A DNA stretch of 64,000 nt from Bosea vaviloviae (lineage in GTDB: Bacteria; Pseudomonadota; Alphaproteobacteria; Rhizobiales; Beijerinckiaceae), in assembly GCF_001741865.1 (NCBI RefSeq), contig NZ_CP017147.1, positions 5,757,001-5,821,000 of the forward strand. The letters are read 5' to 3'. The notes under the pieces were generated by a model. The model was given only the letters and a program-made list of their open reading frames with translations, was not told the DNA's origin and searched no databases. Each line of letters opens with the position of its first letter. Position 1 is the stretch's first letter. A program made the translations under genes and the position numbers. Shown here one piece after another: positions 25,717 through 33,782 of this stretch.

Positions 25717-26253
25717 TCAGTCCGCGCCCGGCCCAGCGTCTTCGGGGGGCGCATGCGCCTCGATCGACAGCAGCAGCTCCTTCAGCAACTCGGCCAGAGC
25801 GGCGCGCCTGTCGGGGGCGATGCCCTCCAGAAAGCGCATCTCGTTTGCCATATCGGCCCGGAAGGCATCCTCGACCTGCCGCACGCCCTCCTCCGTCAAC
25901 ATGACGAGCAGGCTGCGGCCGTCCTCCAGCGCTTTCTCGCGCCGGATCAACCCAGCCTTCTCGAGCCGCACAAGCCGATGCGTCAACCCGCCTGAGCTGA
26001 TCATCAGCGAGCGGTAGAGATCGGTCGGCGTCAGCCGATAGGGCGCGCCGCTGCGACGCAAAGTGCACAACACGTCGAACTCGCCGCGATCGAGTCCGAA
26101 CCTGGCAAAGCAGCGCTCGATGCCCGGCCGGATCAGATTCGACAGCCGGTAGGCGCGCCCGAGCACCGCCATCGGGGTCGTGTCGAGATCGGGCAATTCG
26201 CGCGCCCAATGCCCCCGCAACCGCTCGACATGATCCAGATCCGCCATAGCCAT
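25717..26253 (-). CDS. MarR family transcriptional regulator
   Basis: A 178-aa winged-helix regulator. LDRGEFDVLCTLRRSGAPYR leads into the helix-turn-helix TPTDLYRSLMISSGGLTHRL, with wing LIRREKALEDGRSLLVMLTE containing the conserved D-x-R. GGAGGGAATGG precedes the ATG. It is divergent from the cupin gene, and two copies of an 18-bp palindrome occupy the shared intergenic region, so it very probably represses both its own gene and the cupin gene. The effector is unknown. Confidence 0.9.
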   Translation of the reverse strand: MAMADLDHVERLRGHWARELPDLDTTPMAVLGRAYRLSNLIRPGIERCFARFGLDRGEFDVLCTLRRSGAPYRLTPTDLYRSLMISSGGLTHRLVRLEKAGLIRREKALEDGRSLLVMLTEEGVRQVEDAFRADMANEMRFLEGIAPDRRAALAELLKELLLSIEAHAPPEDAGPGAD

Positions 26254-26295
26254 CCATTCCCTCCGCCTGCGCCGCGAGACCTACAGCCGAGAATC

Positions 26296-26313
26296 TATCT
26301 TGACAAGAAGATA
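26296..26313. promoter_or_regulatory. MarR operator site 1
   Basis: TATCTTGACAAGAAGATA is a palindrome with perfect TATCTT/AAGATA arms and a six-base centre. It overlaps the TTGACA -35 box at 26300-26305. The same arms recur 31 bases downstream in site 2. Confidence 0.8.
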
Positions 26314-26329
26314 CCTGGATGCAAAGTAT
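26300..26329 (+). promoter_or_regulatory. promoter of the cupin gene
   Basis: TTGACA at 26300-26305 is a consensus -35 box; AAGTAT at 26324-26329 is a modest -10 at 18 bases spacing. Both boxes are covered by the two operators, which fits repression by the divergent MarR protein. Confidence 0.55.
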
Positions 26330-26344
26330 CTTCATGCAAAGATA
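26327..26344. promoter_or_regulatory. MarR operator site 2
   Basis: TATCTTCATGCAAAGATA has the same TATCTT-N6-AAGATA arms as site 1; centres are 31 bp apart, about three helical turns, so two dimers would sit on one DNA face. It overlaps the predicted -10 region and start of transcription of the cupin gene. Confidence 0.8.
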
Positions 26345-26367
26345 TATTGAGCCCGAGGAGAATTGAG

Positions 26368-26721
26368 ATGCCCGCCATCATCGCCAGCGATACACTTCGT
26401 TCCACGCCGAGCCGCACGGCCCGTTTCGACGGGGTCGCCCATGGCTCCCCAGTGTCGTTCTTCCTGGTCGAAAACGAGCCGGGCCAGGGCTCGGCGCTGC
26501 ATGTCCATCCCTATATCGAGACATGGATCGTCCGCTCGGGTGAGGTCGAGTTCACCGTCGGCCAGGAGAAGCTGAGAGCGAGAGGCGGCGACATCGTCGT
26601 GGGGCCTGCCGGCGTCCCGCACAAATTTGTCAATGTCGGCACGGGGCGGCTGGAACTCGTCGGCATTCACGCCAGCGACCGCATCCTGCAGGATCTGGTC
26701 GATGAAAGCGCGTCAGCGTGA
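26368..26721 (+). CDS. cupin-domain protein
   Basis: A 117-aa single-domain cupin. Motif 1 is ALHVHPYIETWIVRSGEVEF with the HxH and glutamate metal ligands, and motif 2 is GPAGVPHKFVNVGTG with the third histidine. All ligands for a divalent metal are present. Such proteins range from dioxygenases to sugar-binding sensors, so a reaction cannot be assigned. The start follows GAGGAG. Control by the divergent MarR repressor is strongly suggested by the operators upstream. Confidence 0.88.
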   Translation: MPAIIASDTLRSTPSRTARFDGVAHGSPVSFFLVENEPGQGSALHVHPYIETWIVRSGEVEFTVGQEKLRARGGDIVVGPAGVPHKFVNVGTGRLELVGIHASDRILQDLVDESASA

Positions 26722-26811
26722 TGGGCGTTGCAGGTGTCGGGGCCCAGGGATCTCGCGCCCCGACATGATCGATTTGATAGCATCGCTTCAGATCTGATCA
26801 GGAGGCCTGCC

Positions 26812-26883
26812 ATGCCGTCAGTGACCGTTCGACAGCTTTCCGAGGACCTGCCGGTGACTAATTCTTGGCCGGCATCAATCTGA
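26812..26883 (+). pseudogene. truncated FitA/VapB-like antitoxin remnant
   Basis: After a strong AGGAGGCCTGCC ribosome binding site, ATG 26812 opens MPSVTVRQLSED, the N-terminus of ribbon-helix-helix antitoxins of the FitA type (usually followed by a THRALR-like helix). Similarity stops after about 12 residues and the frame ends at a TGA, 23 codons in all. The break falls a few bases before the 3' end of the convergent oxidoreductase gene, which it overlaps by nine bases. No toxin gene follows. The rest of the module was presumably deleted when this neighbour was joined. Confidence 0.6.
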
Positions 26884-27897
26884 AATCTTCACGATCAGCT
26901 TGCCGAAATTCTTGCCCTCGAGCAGGCCGATGAAGGCGTCGGGCGCATTGGCCAGCCCCTCGACGATGTCTTCCTTGTATTTCAGCGCCCCCTCCGCGAT
27001 CCAACGCGGCATCTCCTGCTCGAAGGCCGAGCGCTGTGCGACGAATTCGCGCTGGATGAAGCCGCGGATCGTCAGGCTCTTGGATAGCACCTGGCGCATG
27101 ACGACCGGCAGCCGATCGGGTCCCTCGAAATCGCCCTCGCTGTTGTACTGGGCGACCAGGCCGCAGACCGGGATCCGCGCAAAGGTATTCAATAGCGGGA
27201 AGACAGCGTCCCAGACCTTGCCGCCGACATTCTCGAAATAGACGTCGATGCCATCTGGGCAGGCCGCCGCCAACTGCTTCGCAAGGTCGGGAGCCCGGTG
27301 GTCGATCACGGCATCGAAACCGAAGGTCTCGCGGACGAAAGCGCATTTCCTCTCGCCGCCGGCGATGCCCACGGCGCGCGCGCCCTTGATCCGGGCGATC
27401 TGGCCGACGGCCGAACCGACCGGTCCGCTCGCCGCCGCCACGACGACAGTCTCGCCCGGCTTGGGCTGGCCGATCGTCAACAGGCCGGCATAGGCGGTGA
27501 AACCCGGCATGCCGAGCACGCCCAGCGCCGTCGTGACGGGCGCCACGGTGGGATCGAGCTTGCGCAGTTGCGCCCCGTTCGCCACCGCGTGGGACTGCCA
27601 GCCGGAATGGGAGAGCACGATATCGCCGGGCTTGAAGCCGGGATGGCGGCTCTCCAGCACCTCCGCGACCGTGCCGCCTTCCATCACCTGGCCGATCTCG
27701 ACTGCCGCGGCATAGGATTTCGCGGCGCTCATCCGCCCGCGCATATAGGGGTCGAGCGAGAGATAGAGGATACGCAGCAGCACCTGCCCCTCGGCCGGGC
27801 TCGGGCAAGTGACGGTCTCAAGCCTGAAATTACCGGGCGTCGGCCGGCCGGTTGGGCGGGAGGCGAGAACGATGCGCCGGTTGTCCTCTGCAGTCAT
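26875..27897 (-). CDS. NADP-dependent oxidoreductase, MDR superfamily (CurA/leukotriene-B4-dehydrogenase-like)
   Basis: A 340-aa zinc-free medium-chain reductase. RIVLASRPTGRPTPGNFRLE is the family N-terminus, YLSLDPYMRGRMS follows, and the NADPH-binding loop is VVVAAASGPVGSAVGQIARI with GxxGxxxGQ. GLVAQYNSEG and GFIQREFVAQ are typical of the YncB/CurA/PTGR1 branch that reduces activated double bonds of enones or curcumin-like compounds. GGGAGATCGATC precedes ATG 27897. Substrate not known. Confidence 0.9.
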   Translation of the reverse strand: MTAEDNRRIVLASRPTGRPTPGNFRLETVTCPSPAEGQVLLRILYLSLDPYMRGRMSAAKSYAAAVEIGQVMEGGTVAEVLESRHPGFKPGDIVLSHSGWQSHAVANGAQLRKLDPTVAPVTTALGVLGMPGFTAYAGLLTIGQPKPGETVVVAAASGPVGSAVGQIARIKGARAVGIAGGERKCAFVRETFGFDAVIDHRAPDLAKQLAAACPDGIDVYFENVGGKVWDAVFPLLNTFARIPVCGLVAQYNSEGDFEGPDRLPVVMRQVLSKSLTIRGFIQREFVAQRSAFEQEMPRWIAEGALKYKEDIVEGLANAPDAFIGLLEGKNFGKLIVKISD

Positions 27898-27980
27898 GAT
27901 CGATCTCCCATCCTTCGGCGCGGGCCGTAGCGTTCGGCGTCGCAACGATGCCGGTTTCCTCTAAGCTCGGCACAACAGCG

Positions 27981-28031
27981 CCGGAACGCAAGACATCCCG
28001 GAGCGCAAAACTCCCCGAACGCAAGACTCGG
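27981..28031. repeat. three imperfect 17-bp tandem repeats before ridA-like gene
   Basis: Units CCGGAACGCAAGACATC, CCGGAGCGCAAAACTCC and CCGAACGCAAGACTCGG lie end to end at 27981-28031, ten bases before the RidA-family start codon. They sit in the 5' leader and could affect its structure, or be neutral slippage products. Confidence 0.75.
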
Positions 28032-28040
28032 AGCCGCCCC

Positions 28041-28433
28041 ATGAAACGAGACATCATCCGCGTCGAACCGTTCTCGAGCTGGGGCGAGCGCTTGAAGGTG
28101 CCGGTCTCGACGCTGGTCCGCCATGGCGACACGCTCTATCTCTCGGGCATCCCGCCCTTCGATCCAGCGACCGGCGAGATCGTCCAGGCCTCGATCGAAC
28201 GCCAGACCGAGATCGTGTTGGATCAGATGAAACTCTGTCTCGAAACCGCCGGTTCGTCGCTGGAGAACGTGCTGAAATGCAATGTCTATTGCACCTCCGT
28301 CGAACAGTTCGCGGCCGTGAACGCGGTCTATGCGCGCTACTTCCCCAAGGACCCGCCGGCTCGCATCTTTCTCTGCGTGCCGGCCTGGTTCGGGCCGTTC
28401 GACATCGAGATCGACTGCATCGCCGCTGTGTGA
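28041..28433 (+). CDS. RidA family (YjgF/YER057c) protein
   Basis: A 130-aa small trimer-forming protein. TLYLSGIPPFDPATGEIVQA, a central DQMKLCLETAGSSLENVLKC and the closing DPPARIFLCVPAWFGPFDIE are the family blocks. In true RidA an arginine near the end (PARxxxxV) grips the imine substrate; PARIFLCVPAW retains it. It probably hydrolyses reactive enamine/imine intermediates or is a paralogue of that enzyme. It is divergent from the MDR reductase and preceded by three 17-bp repeats. Confidence 0.88.
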   Translation: MKRDIIRVEPFSSWGERLKVPVSTLVRHGDTLYLSGIPPFDPATGEIVQASIERQTEIVLDQMKLCLETAGSSLENVLKCNVYCTSVEQFAAVNAVYARYFPKDPPARIFLCVPAWFGPFDIEIDCIAAV

Positions 28434-28521
28434 GCGCGTCGTCAGATTTGTTCGCCCGCTGAAGACCGCTACCTGGATTTGGCCGCCCGCTTGGGCGAGC
28501 CGGCAATTCGCCTGTTAACGC

Positions 28522-28851
28522 TCAGCGATAGCCGAGCGCCGCGAACTGCTCCTTGAACCACCAGAAGCCGGCCGCCGTCGCCACCGCGATGATGACGAAC
28601 ATGAACCAGCCGGTCGCCGTCAGGTTCTGACGAGAGGCGTCGGCATATTTGAGCCTCTCTCCGAACAGGACGAAACCCAGTCCGCAAATGACGCAAAGCG
28701 GTACGATCGCGAAGATCTTGAGGAAATACCGCACCTCCGGCGCGCCCTGCCGAGCGTCCTGAAGCGGCCCCAGCACGAAATACCAGGCCAGGCCGAGCCC
28801 GAGCGCGATGAGGAACAGACCACCCAGCCGCGCCTTGAGATCCTGCCACAT
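28522..28851 (-). CDS. small inner-membrane protein, three helices
   Basis: A 109-aa protein with three hydrophobic segments: GLFLIALGLGLAWYFVLGPL, FLKIFAIVPLCVICGLGFVL and GWFMFVIIAVATAAGFWWF. Charged loops lie between them. No enzymatic motif is visible and no function is recognised. The start at 28851 is preferred because residues encoded upstream are hydrophilic and lack conservation clues; ATG 28941 in frame is an alternative. It is divergent from uvrC. Confidence 0.65.
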   Translation of the reverse strand: MWQDLKARLGGLFLIALGLGLAWYFVLGPLQDARQGAPEVRYFLKIFAIVPLCVICGLGFVLFGERLKYADASRQNLTATGWFMFVIIAVATAAGFWWFKEQFAALGYR

Positions 28852-29079
28852 GGATTGAGCTTTCCGTTCTTTCTCGACGCTGAGGAATCGATCGGCCTTA
28901 TATCGGCCAGTGAGGGCGGAAAGGGCCCTACCATGGCTCATTGGCGATCCGAGCCAGGCGAGCAGCCCGGAATCGACTTCTGGGGCAGCCGGTGCCTCAA
29001 TGCAATCTCTCGAAGAGTCGGCTGCCGAAGCTTAAGAATCGCACGCTCCTGACATGACGAAACCCGCATCACGTCCTAC

Positions 29080-31176
29080 ATGCAGGCGATGAATCGCGAA
29101 CGTCCAGACGAGCTGCCGGATGCCGAGATGGAGGATGAGGAGGAAAGCCTCCCGCTTCCCGCGCCCGCGGCTGACCTCACAGAGGCAACTCCCGGCGCGC
29201 TGAAGCACGGCATCGAGGTGATCGCCGGCTTCGCCAGGCATCTGCCGGGCAAACCCGGCGTCTACCGCATGTTCGATCGTGCGGGCGAGGTGCTCTATGT
29301 CGGCAAGGCCAAGAACCTGAAGAACCGGGTCACCGCCTATGCCCGCGGCATGGCCCACACCAACGCCGTCGCGCGCATGATCGCCGAGACGGCGAATATG
29401 GAGTTCGTCACCACCGGCACCGAAGCCGAGGCGCTGCTGCTCGAATCCAACCTGATCAAGCAGTTGCGGCCGCGCTACAACGTGCTGCTGCGCGACGACA
29501 AGTCGTTCCCCTATATCCTGCTCAGTGGCGACCACGAGGCACCGCAGATCGCCAAGCATCGCGGCTCGCGCCAGCGCAAGGGCGATTATTTCGGCCCCTT
29601 CGCCTCGGTCTGGGCGGTGACGCGCACCATCGATGCGTTGCAGAAGGCCTTCCTGCTGCGCTCCTGCACCGACTCATTCTACGAGAACCGCACCCGGCCC
29701 TGCCTGCTTTTCCAGATCAAGCGCTGTTCCGGCCCCTGCACCAGGGAGATCTCGATCCCCGACTATCAGGGCCTCGCCAGCCAGGCCCGCGATTTCCTGT
29801 CAGGGCGCTCATCGACCGTGAAGCAGACCTTGTCCGCCCGCATGCAGGAGGCGGCCGAGGAGCTCGAATTCGAGAAGGCGGCGCGCTATCGCGACAGGCT
29901 CGCGGCGCTCTCGGCCGTGCAGGCCGGGCAGGACATCAACACGCAAGGCGTCGAGGAGGCGGATGTCTTCGCCATCGACGAGCAGGCTGGGCAGTTCTGC
30001 GTCGAGATCTTCTTCTTCCGCAACCACCAGAACTGGGGCAACCGGGCGCTGTTTCCGCGCGCCGACAAGAGCCTGACCCCGGCAGAGGTCCTGGCCTCGG
30101 TGGTCAGCCAGTTCTACGACGACAAGCCGCCGCCGCGCCTCGTGCTGCTCTCCCATCCCGTCGAAGAGATCGAGCTGATCGCGCAGGCGCTCTCGACCCG
30201 CGCCAACCGCAAGGTCGAGGTCACGGCACCCAAGCGCGGCGAGAAATACGATCTCGTCGCCCATGCCCAGAAGAACGCTCGCGAGGCGCTCTCCCGCAAG
30301 CTCGCCGACAATGCCGGCCAGCAATCGCTGCTGGCGGCGCTGGGCGCCGCCTTCGGCATGGAGAAGCCGCCGCGCCGCGTCGAGGTCTACGACAACTCGC
30401 ACATCATGGGCACCAATGCGGTCGGCGGCATGATCGTCGCCGGCAAGGACGGCTTCATGAAGAGCCATTACCGCACCTTCAACATCTCGACGGACACCAT
30501 CGCGGGCGACGATTTCGGCATGATGCGGGAGGTGCTGCAGCGACGGTTCGCGCGGTTGGCGAAGGAAGCGGGTCCAAATCCGACGACCTCAACCGACTCT
30601 CCTCCCCCTGGTGGGGAGGAGTTGGAGGTGGGGGGCGTACCGCTTGGAGAGGGCTTGCCAGGCGGTACGCCCCCCATCCCCCTACAAGCGGCGCGGGAGG
30701 ATGAGGCCGATGACTCAGCCTTTCCGTCCCGCCCGGACCTCGTCATCGTCGACGGCGGCAAGGGGCAGTTCGAGGCCGCGCGGAAGATCATGGCCGAGCT
30801 CGGCGGCAGCGACGTTCCCCTCGTCGCCATCGCCAAGGGCGCCGACCGCAACGCCATGCGCGAGACCTTCTTCATGACCGGCCGCGAGCCCTTCAAGCTG
30901 CCGCCGCGTGATCCAGCGCTCTATTTCATCCAGCGGCTCCGCGACGAGGCGCACCGTTTCGCCATCGGCACCCACAGGGCCAAGCGCAAGCGCGACACGA
31001 TGACGAACCCGCTCGACGAGATTCCCGGCATCGGCCCCTCACGCAAACGCGCGCTGCTGCTGCATTTCGGCACCGTGAAGGCGATCCAACGCGCCAAGCT
31101 CGACGATCTGATGCGCACGCCCGGCGTCAACGCCGCCACCGCCAAGGCCGTGCATGAATTCTTTCATGATGCTTGA
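29080..31176 (+). CDS. uvrC: excinuclease ABC subunit C with an in-frame insertion
   Basis: A 698-aa nucleotide-excision-repair nuclease. Domain order: GIY-YIG nuclease ([20 protein letters not shown] onward, about residues 54-135), cysteine-rich segment ([20 protein letters not shown]), UVR motif binding UvrB ([20 protein letters not shown], about 257-276), RNase H-like nuclease ([20 protein letters not shown] and [20 protein letters not shown]), and a helix-hairpin-helix end ([20 protein letters not shown]). Between the two RNase H blocks, about residues 500-545 are an unconserved proline/glycine-rich insert encoded by a palindromic repeat (30599-30675). It runs on into pgsA 60 bases downstream. 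Confidence 0.95.
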   Translation: MQAMNRERPDELPDAEMEDEEESLPLPAPAADLTEATPGALKHGIEVIAGFARHLPGKPGVYRMFDRAGEVLYVGKAKNLKNRVTAYARGMAHTNAVARMIAETANMEFVTTGTEAEALLLESNLIKQLRPRYNVLLRDDKSFPYILLSGDHEAPQIAKHRGSRQRKGDYFGPFASVWAVTRTIDALQKAFLLRSCTDSFYENRTRPCLLFQIKRCSGPCTREISIPDYQGLASQARDFLSGRSSTVKQTLSARMQEAAEELEFEKAARYRDRLAALSAVQAGQDINTQGVEEADVFAIDEQAGQFCVEIFFFRNHQNWGNRALFPRADKSLTPAEVLASVVSQFYDDKPPPRLVLLSHPVEEIELIAQALSTRANRKVEVTAPKRGEKYDLVAHAQKNAREALSRKLADNAGQQSLLAALGAAFGMEKPPRRVEVYDNSHIMGTNAVGGMIVAGKDGFMKSHYRTFNISTDTIAGDDFGMMREVLQRRFARLAKEAGPNPTTSTDSPPPGGEELEVGGVPLGEGLPGGTPPIPLQAAREDEADDSAFPSRPDLVIVDGGKGQFEAARKIMAELGGSDVPLVAIAKGADRNAMRETFFMTGREPFKLPPRDPALYFIQRLRDEAHRFAIGTHRAKRKRDTMTNPLDEIPGIGPSRKRALLLHFGTVKAIQRAKLDDLMRTPGVNAATAKAVHEFFHDA
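30599..30675. repeat. palindromic element inserted inside uvrC
   Basis: Two perfect stems lie inside the coding sequence: CTCCTCCCC/GGGGAGGAG (30599-30607 and 30613-30621) and GGGGGGCGTACCGC/GCGGTACGCCCCCC (30630-30643 and 30662-30675). This looks like an intergenic-type palindrome that landed in frame. It encodes the insert of UvrC with no stop codon. Confidence 0.85.
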
Positions 31177-31236
31177 CCGTATTTGCGACCTCGCGTCCTT
31201 GCGTGTTGACGCTGTCGCAAACGCGCTGCTTTGGTG

Positions 31237-31854
31237 ATGACCGTGACGATTCTTCCAGAAGCCATAAGGCGGCGGGGCCCCTGGTCGCTGCCAAATCTCC
31301 TGACCTACGGCCGGATCCTGGCGATTCCGGCGCTGGTCGGCCTGTTGTTCTGGCCCAAGGACGACTGGGTCCGCTGGATCGCGCTCGCCGTCTATGTGCT
31401 GGCGGCCGTCACCGACTATCTCGACGGCTGGATCGCGCGCGCCTGGAGCCAGCAATCGGCGATCGGCCGCATGCTCGATCCCATCGCCGACAAGCTGCTG
31501 GTCTGCGCGCTGCTCTTGATGCTGGTCCATACCGAGACGATCAAGGGCTGGGCGATCTGGGCCGCGATCGTCATTCTCTGCCGCGAGATCCTGGTCTCAG
31601 GGCTGCGCGAATTCCTGGCCGAGCTGAAGGTCAGCGTCCCCGTCAGCAAGATCGCGAAATGGAAGACCACGGCGCAATTGCTGGCGCTCGGCTTCCTCGT
31701 CGCCGGCCCCGCGGGCGACACGGTGCTGCCTCACAATACGCAGATCGGCATCGTCATGCTCTGGGTCGCGGCGGGGCTGACGATCTATACCGGCTGGGAT
31801 TACTTCAACGCCGGCATCCGCCACCTCGTCGAGGAGGATACGCGCACGCCATGA
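31237..31854 (+). CDS. pgsA: CDP-diacylglycerol-glycerol-3-phosphate 3-phosphatidyltransferase
   Basis: A 205-aa inner-membrane enzyme of phosphatidylglycerol synthesis. The CDP-alcohol phosphotransferase signature DYLDGWIARAWSQQSAIGR with MLDPIADK supplies the conserved D-G-A-R and G-D-D residues. SLPNLLTYGRILAIPALVGL is the usual first helix. ATG 31237 is chosen over adjacent GTG and TTG codons. Its stop overlaps the moaD start as ATGA, so translation of the two is coupled. Confidence 0.93.
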   Translation: MTVTILPEAIRRRGPWSLPNLLTYGRILAIPALVGLLFWPKDDWVRWIALAVYVLAAVTDYLDGWIARAWSQQSAIGRMLDPIADKLLVCALLLMLVHTETIKGWAIWAAIVILCREILVSGLREFLAELKVSVPVSKIAKWKTTAQLLALGFLVAGPAGDTVLPHNTQIGIVMLWVAAGLTIYTGWDYFNAGIRHLVEEDTRTP

Positions 31855-32132
31855 CCGAAGCACTGACCCAGGCTCGCACTGTGAAGCTGGTCTATTTCGC
31901 CTGGGTTCGCGAGCGCATCGGCCTGTCCGAGGAGACCGTCGCGCCTCCCCCCGGCACGGAGACGATCGCCGATCTGGTGCGCTGGCTGAAGACCCGCGAC
32001 GAGGGCTACGAGGCCGCTTTCGAGAACGAGGCGATCGTGCGCGCCGCGATCGACCACCATCACGTCAAACCGGATGCGGCGATCACCGGGGCCCGCGAAA
32101 TCGCCTTCTTCCCCCCGATGACGGGGGGATAG
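31851..32132 (+). CDS. moaD: molybdopterin synthase small subunit
   Basis: A 93-aa beta-grasp sulphur carrier. The C-terminal FFPPMTGG ends in the Gly-Gly that is thiocarboxylated to donate sulphur to precursor Z, and VKLVYFAWVRERIGLSEETV is the family N-terminus. It overlaps pgsA by four bases. Its partner gene moaE lies 119 bases downstream, with a palindromic repeat in between. Confidence 0.93.
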   Translation: MTEALTQARTVKLVYFAWVRERIGLSEETVAPPPGTETIADLVRWLKTRDEGYEAAFENEAIVRAAIDHHHVKPDAAITGAREIAFFPPMTGG

Positions 32133-32150
32133 ATGGCCGCCGCGTTCCCC

Positions 32151-32241
32151 CGTCATTGCGAGCGCAGCGAAGCAATCCAGGGGGGCGTAGCGCACTGCCG
32201 CCCCTGGATTGCTTCGTTGGCTTCGCCTCCTCGCAATGACG
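32151..32241. repeat. palindromic repeat between moaD and moaE
   Basis: CGTCATTGCGAGCGCAGCG and its inverse ending CTCGCAATGACG bracket 91 bases whose inner arms AAGCAATCCAGGGG and CCCCTGGATTGCTT are perfectly inverse. A second copy with the same outer and inner arms lies at 63800-63881. It could hairpin the moaD-moaE transcript. Confidence 0.92.
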
Positions 32242-32251
32242 GTTTGGGTTG

Positions 32252-32707
32252 ATGACACCCATCATCCGCATCCAGCGCGAGGATTTCGATCTCTCGGCCG
32301 AGATCGCGGCGCTCACGGCCGGCCGCAGCGATATCGGCGCCGTCGTCAGCTTTTCCGGGCTCTGCCGCGACGAGGGCGGGCGATTGAAGGCACTCGAGCT
32401 CGAGCATTATCCCGGCATGGCCGAGGCCGAGATCGCCCGCGTCGCTGAGGAGGCAACGCGGCGCTGGCCGCTCTTGGGCCTCGTTGCCATCCATCGCCAT
32501 GGGCTGGTCGCGCCGGGCGAGCAGATCGTGCTGGTGATTGCAGCTTCCGCCCATCGCCGCGCCGCTTTTGAGGCGGCCGAATTCCTGATGGACTATCTCA
32601 AGACCCGCGCGCCGTTCTGGAAACGCGAGCATCTGCTCGACGGCACGATTGGCGGCTGGGTCGAGGCCAAGGATGCCGACGACAGGGCAGCCCAACGCTG
32701 GGAGTGA
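32252..32707 (+). CDS. moaE: molybdopterin synthase catalytic subunit
   Basis: A 151-aa enzyme that with MoaD converts precursor Z to molybdopterin. SDIGAVVSFSGLCRDEGGRL, then LELEHYPGMAEAEIARVAEE, IHRHGLVAPGEQIVLV and FLMDYLKTRAPFWKREHL are the expected family blocks; the active-site lysines KTRAPFWKRE are intact. The start at 32252 is just past the palindromic repeat. The next gene starts four bases after the stop. Confidence 0.95.
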   Translation: MTPIIRIQREDFDLSAEIAALTAGRSDIGAVVSFSGLCRDEGGRLKALELEHYPGMAEAEIARVAEEATRRWPLLGLVAIHRHGLVAPGEQIVLVIAASAHRRAAFEAAEFLMDYLKTRAPFWKREHLLDGTIGGWVEAKDADDRAAQRWE

Positions 32708-32711
32708 AACG

Positions 32712-33782
32712 ATGAGCCGCTGGCCGGGCCTGCTGATCGGAGTGCTGCTTCTGCCGAACACTTCCGCCAGCACGGCCGAGCTTCGCAGCAAGGTGTTTCG
32801 CGACTGGATCGCCGGCTGCGACAACCTCAACCAATGCGTGGCGCTGTCTTTTCCGGGAGAAGATGCCTCACCCGGCATCGCCTATCTCAAGCTGGAGCGA
32901 ATCGGCGGCGCATTGGCTGCGCCGACGCTCACGCTCAACCTGCGCGAAGCGAAGCTGAAGGAGAGCTTCCCCACCGAGCTGACGCTGGACGACGCACCTT
33001 TCCCGACTGCAGGGCACATGTTCAAAGGCTTCTCGATGGACGGAGAGGTCGGCGAGGTCGGACTGCCCGAGGCGGAGATCGCGGCGCTGCTCGCGGCCGC
33101 GCGCAAGGCAACGAAGCTTGCAGTGCGCTTCGAGGGCAAGAGTTTCGCCGTCTCGCTCGCCGGCGCGGTCGCGGCGATGATCTGGATCGATGAGCAGCAG
33201 GGAAGGCTCGGGACGGTCGACGCCCTGATCCGCAAGGGCGACGCGCCGGCCACGCGCGTGCAGCCGGCGCGGACCCTGCCGGTGATCACCGCCCGGGCGA
33301 CGGCAAAGCTGCCGAAGCCCGATGCGAAGACGGTGCAGGCGATCACCGGCGCGGTGCGCGACCAGGTCAAGGCCGGCGGCGCGACTGATTGCGACAATAG
33401 CGGCCCGGTCCGCGAGCCCGACCGCATCTGGCCGCTCGACGCCAATCGCAGGCTCGTCGCGCTGCACTGTGGCACCGGCGCCTATAATTCCGCGACCGGC
33501 TACTGGATCGTGACCGGCAATTCAGGCGCGAATGCGAAACCTGTCACCTTCCCGGGCGAGAAGAGCAACATTCTCGTCAACGCCGAATACGACCCGGACA
33601 AGGGACAGCTCAGCTATTACGGCAAGGGCCGTGGCGTCGGCGACTGCGGCAGCGCCGCCAACTACGCCTGGACCGGATCGGCCTTCGTGCTGACGTCGCT
33701 GACCCGGATGGAGGTCTGCCGGGGCCTGCCGCCCGACGACTGGCTCTCGCTGTTCCACAGCGAGGTGAAGGTGGCGAAATGA
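32712..33782 (+). CDS. DUF1176 exported protein, first of a tandem pair
   Basis: A 356-aa secreted protein of the DUF1176 family. A signal peptide (MSRWPGLLIGVLLLPNTSAS) precedes FRDWIAGCDNLNQCVALSF, the conserved cysteine-containing start. Later family blocks are SLAGAVAAMIWIDEQQGRLG and GVGDCGSAANYAWTGSAFVL followed by a pair of cysteines around MEVCRGLPPDDW. Conserved cysteines suggest disulphides in the periplasm. Its function is unknown. It follows moaE by four bases and overlaps its paralogue by four. Confidence 0.85.
   Translation: MSRWPGLLIGVLLLPNTSASTAELRSKVFRDWIAGCDNLNQCVALSFPGEDASPGIAYLKLERIGGALAAPTLTLNLREAKLKESFPTELTLDDAPFPTAGHMFKGFSMDGEVGEVGLPEAEIAALLAAARKATKLAVRFEGKSFAVSLAGAVAAMIWIDEQQGRLGTVDALIRKGDAPATRVQPARTLPVITARATAKLPKPDAKTVQAITGAVRDQVKAGGATDCDNSGPVREPDRIWPLDANRRLVALHCGTGAYNSATGYWIVTGNSGANAKPVTFPGEKSNILVNAEYDPDKGQLSYYGKGRGVGDCGSAANYAWTGSAFVLTSLTRMEVCRGLPPDDWLSLFHSEVKVAK

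Noticed and set aside
30541..30720. Possible frameshift or break in uvrC
   Set aside because: The reading frame stays open across the palindromes and the conserved RNase H block resumes in frame, so it is an insertion and not a disruption.
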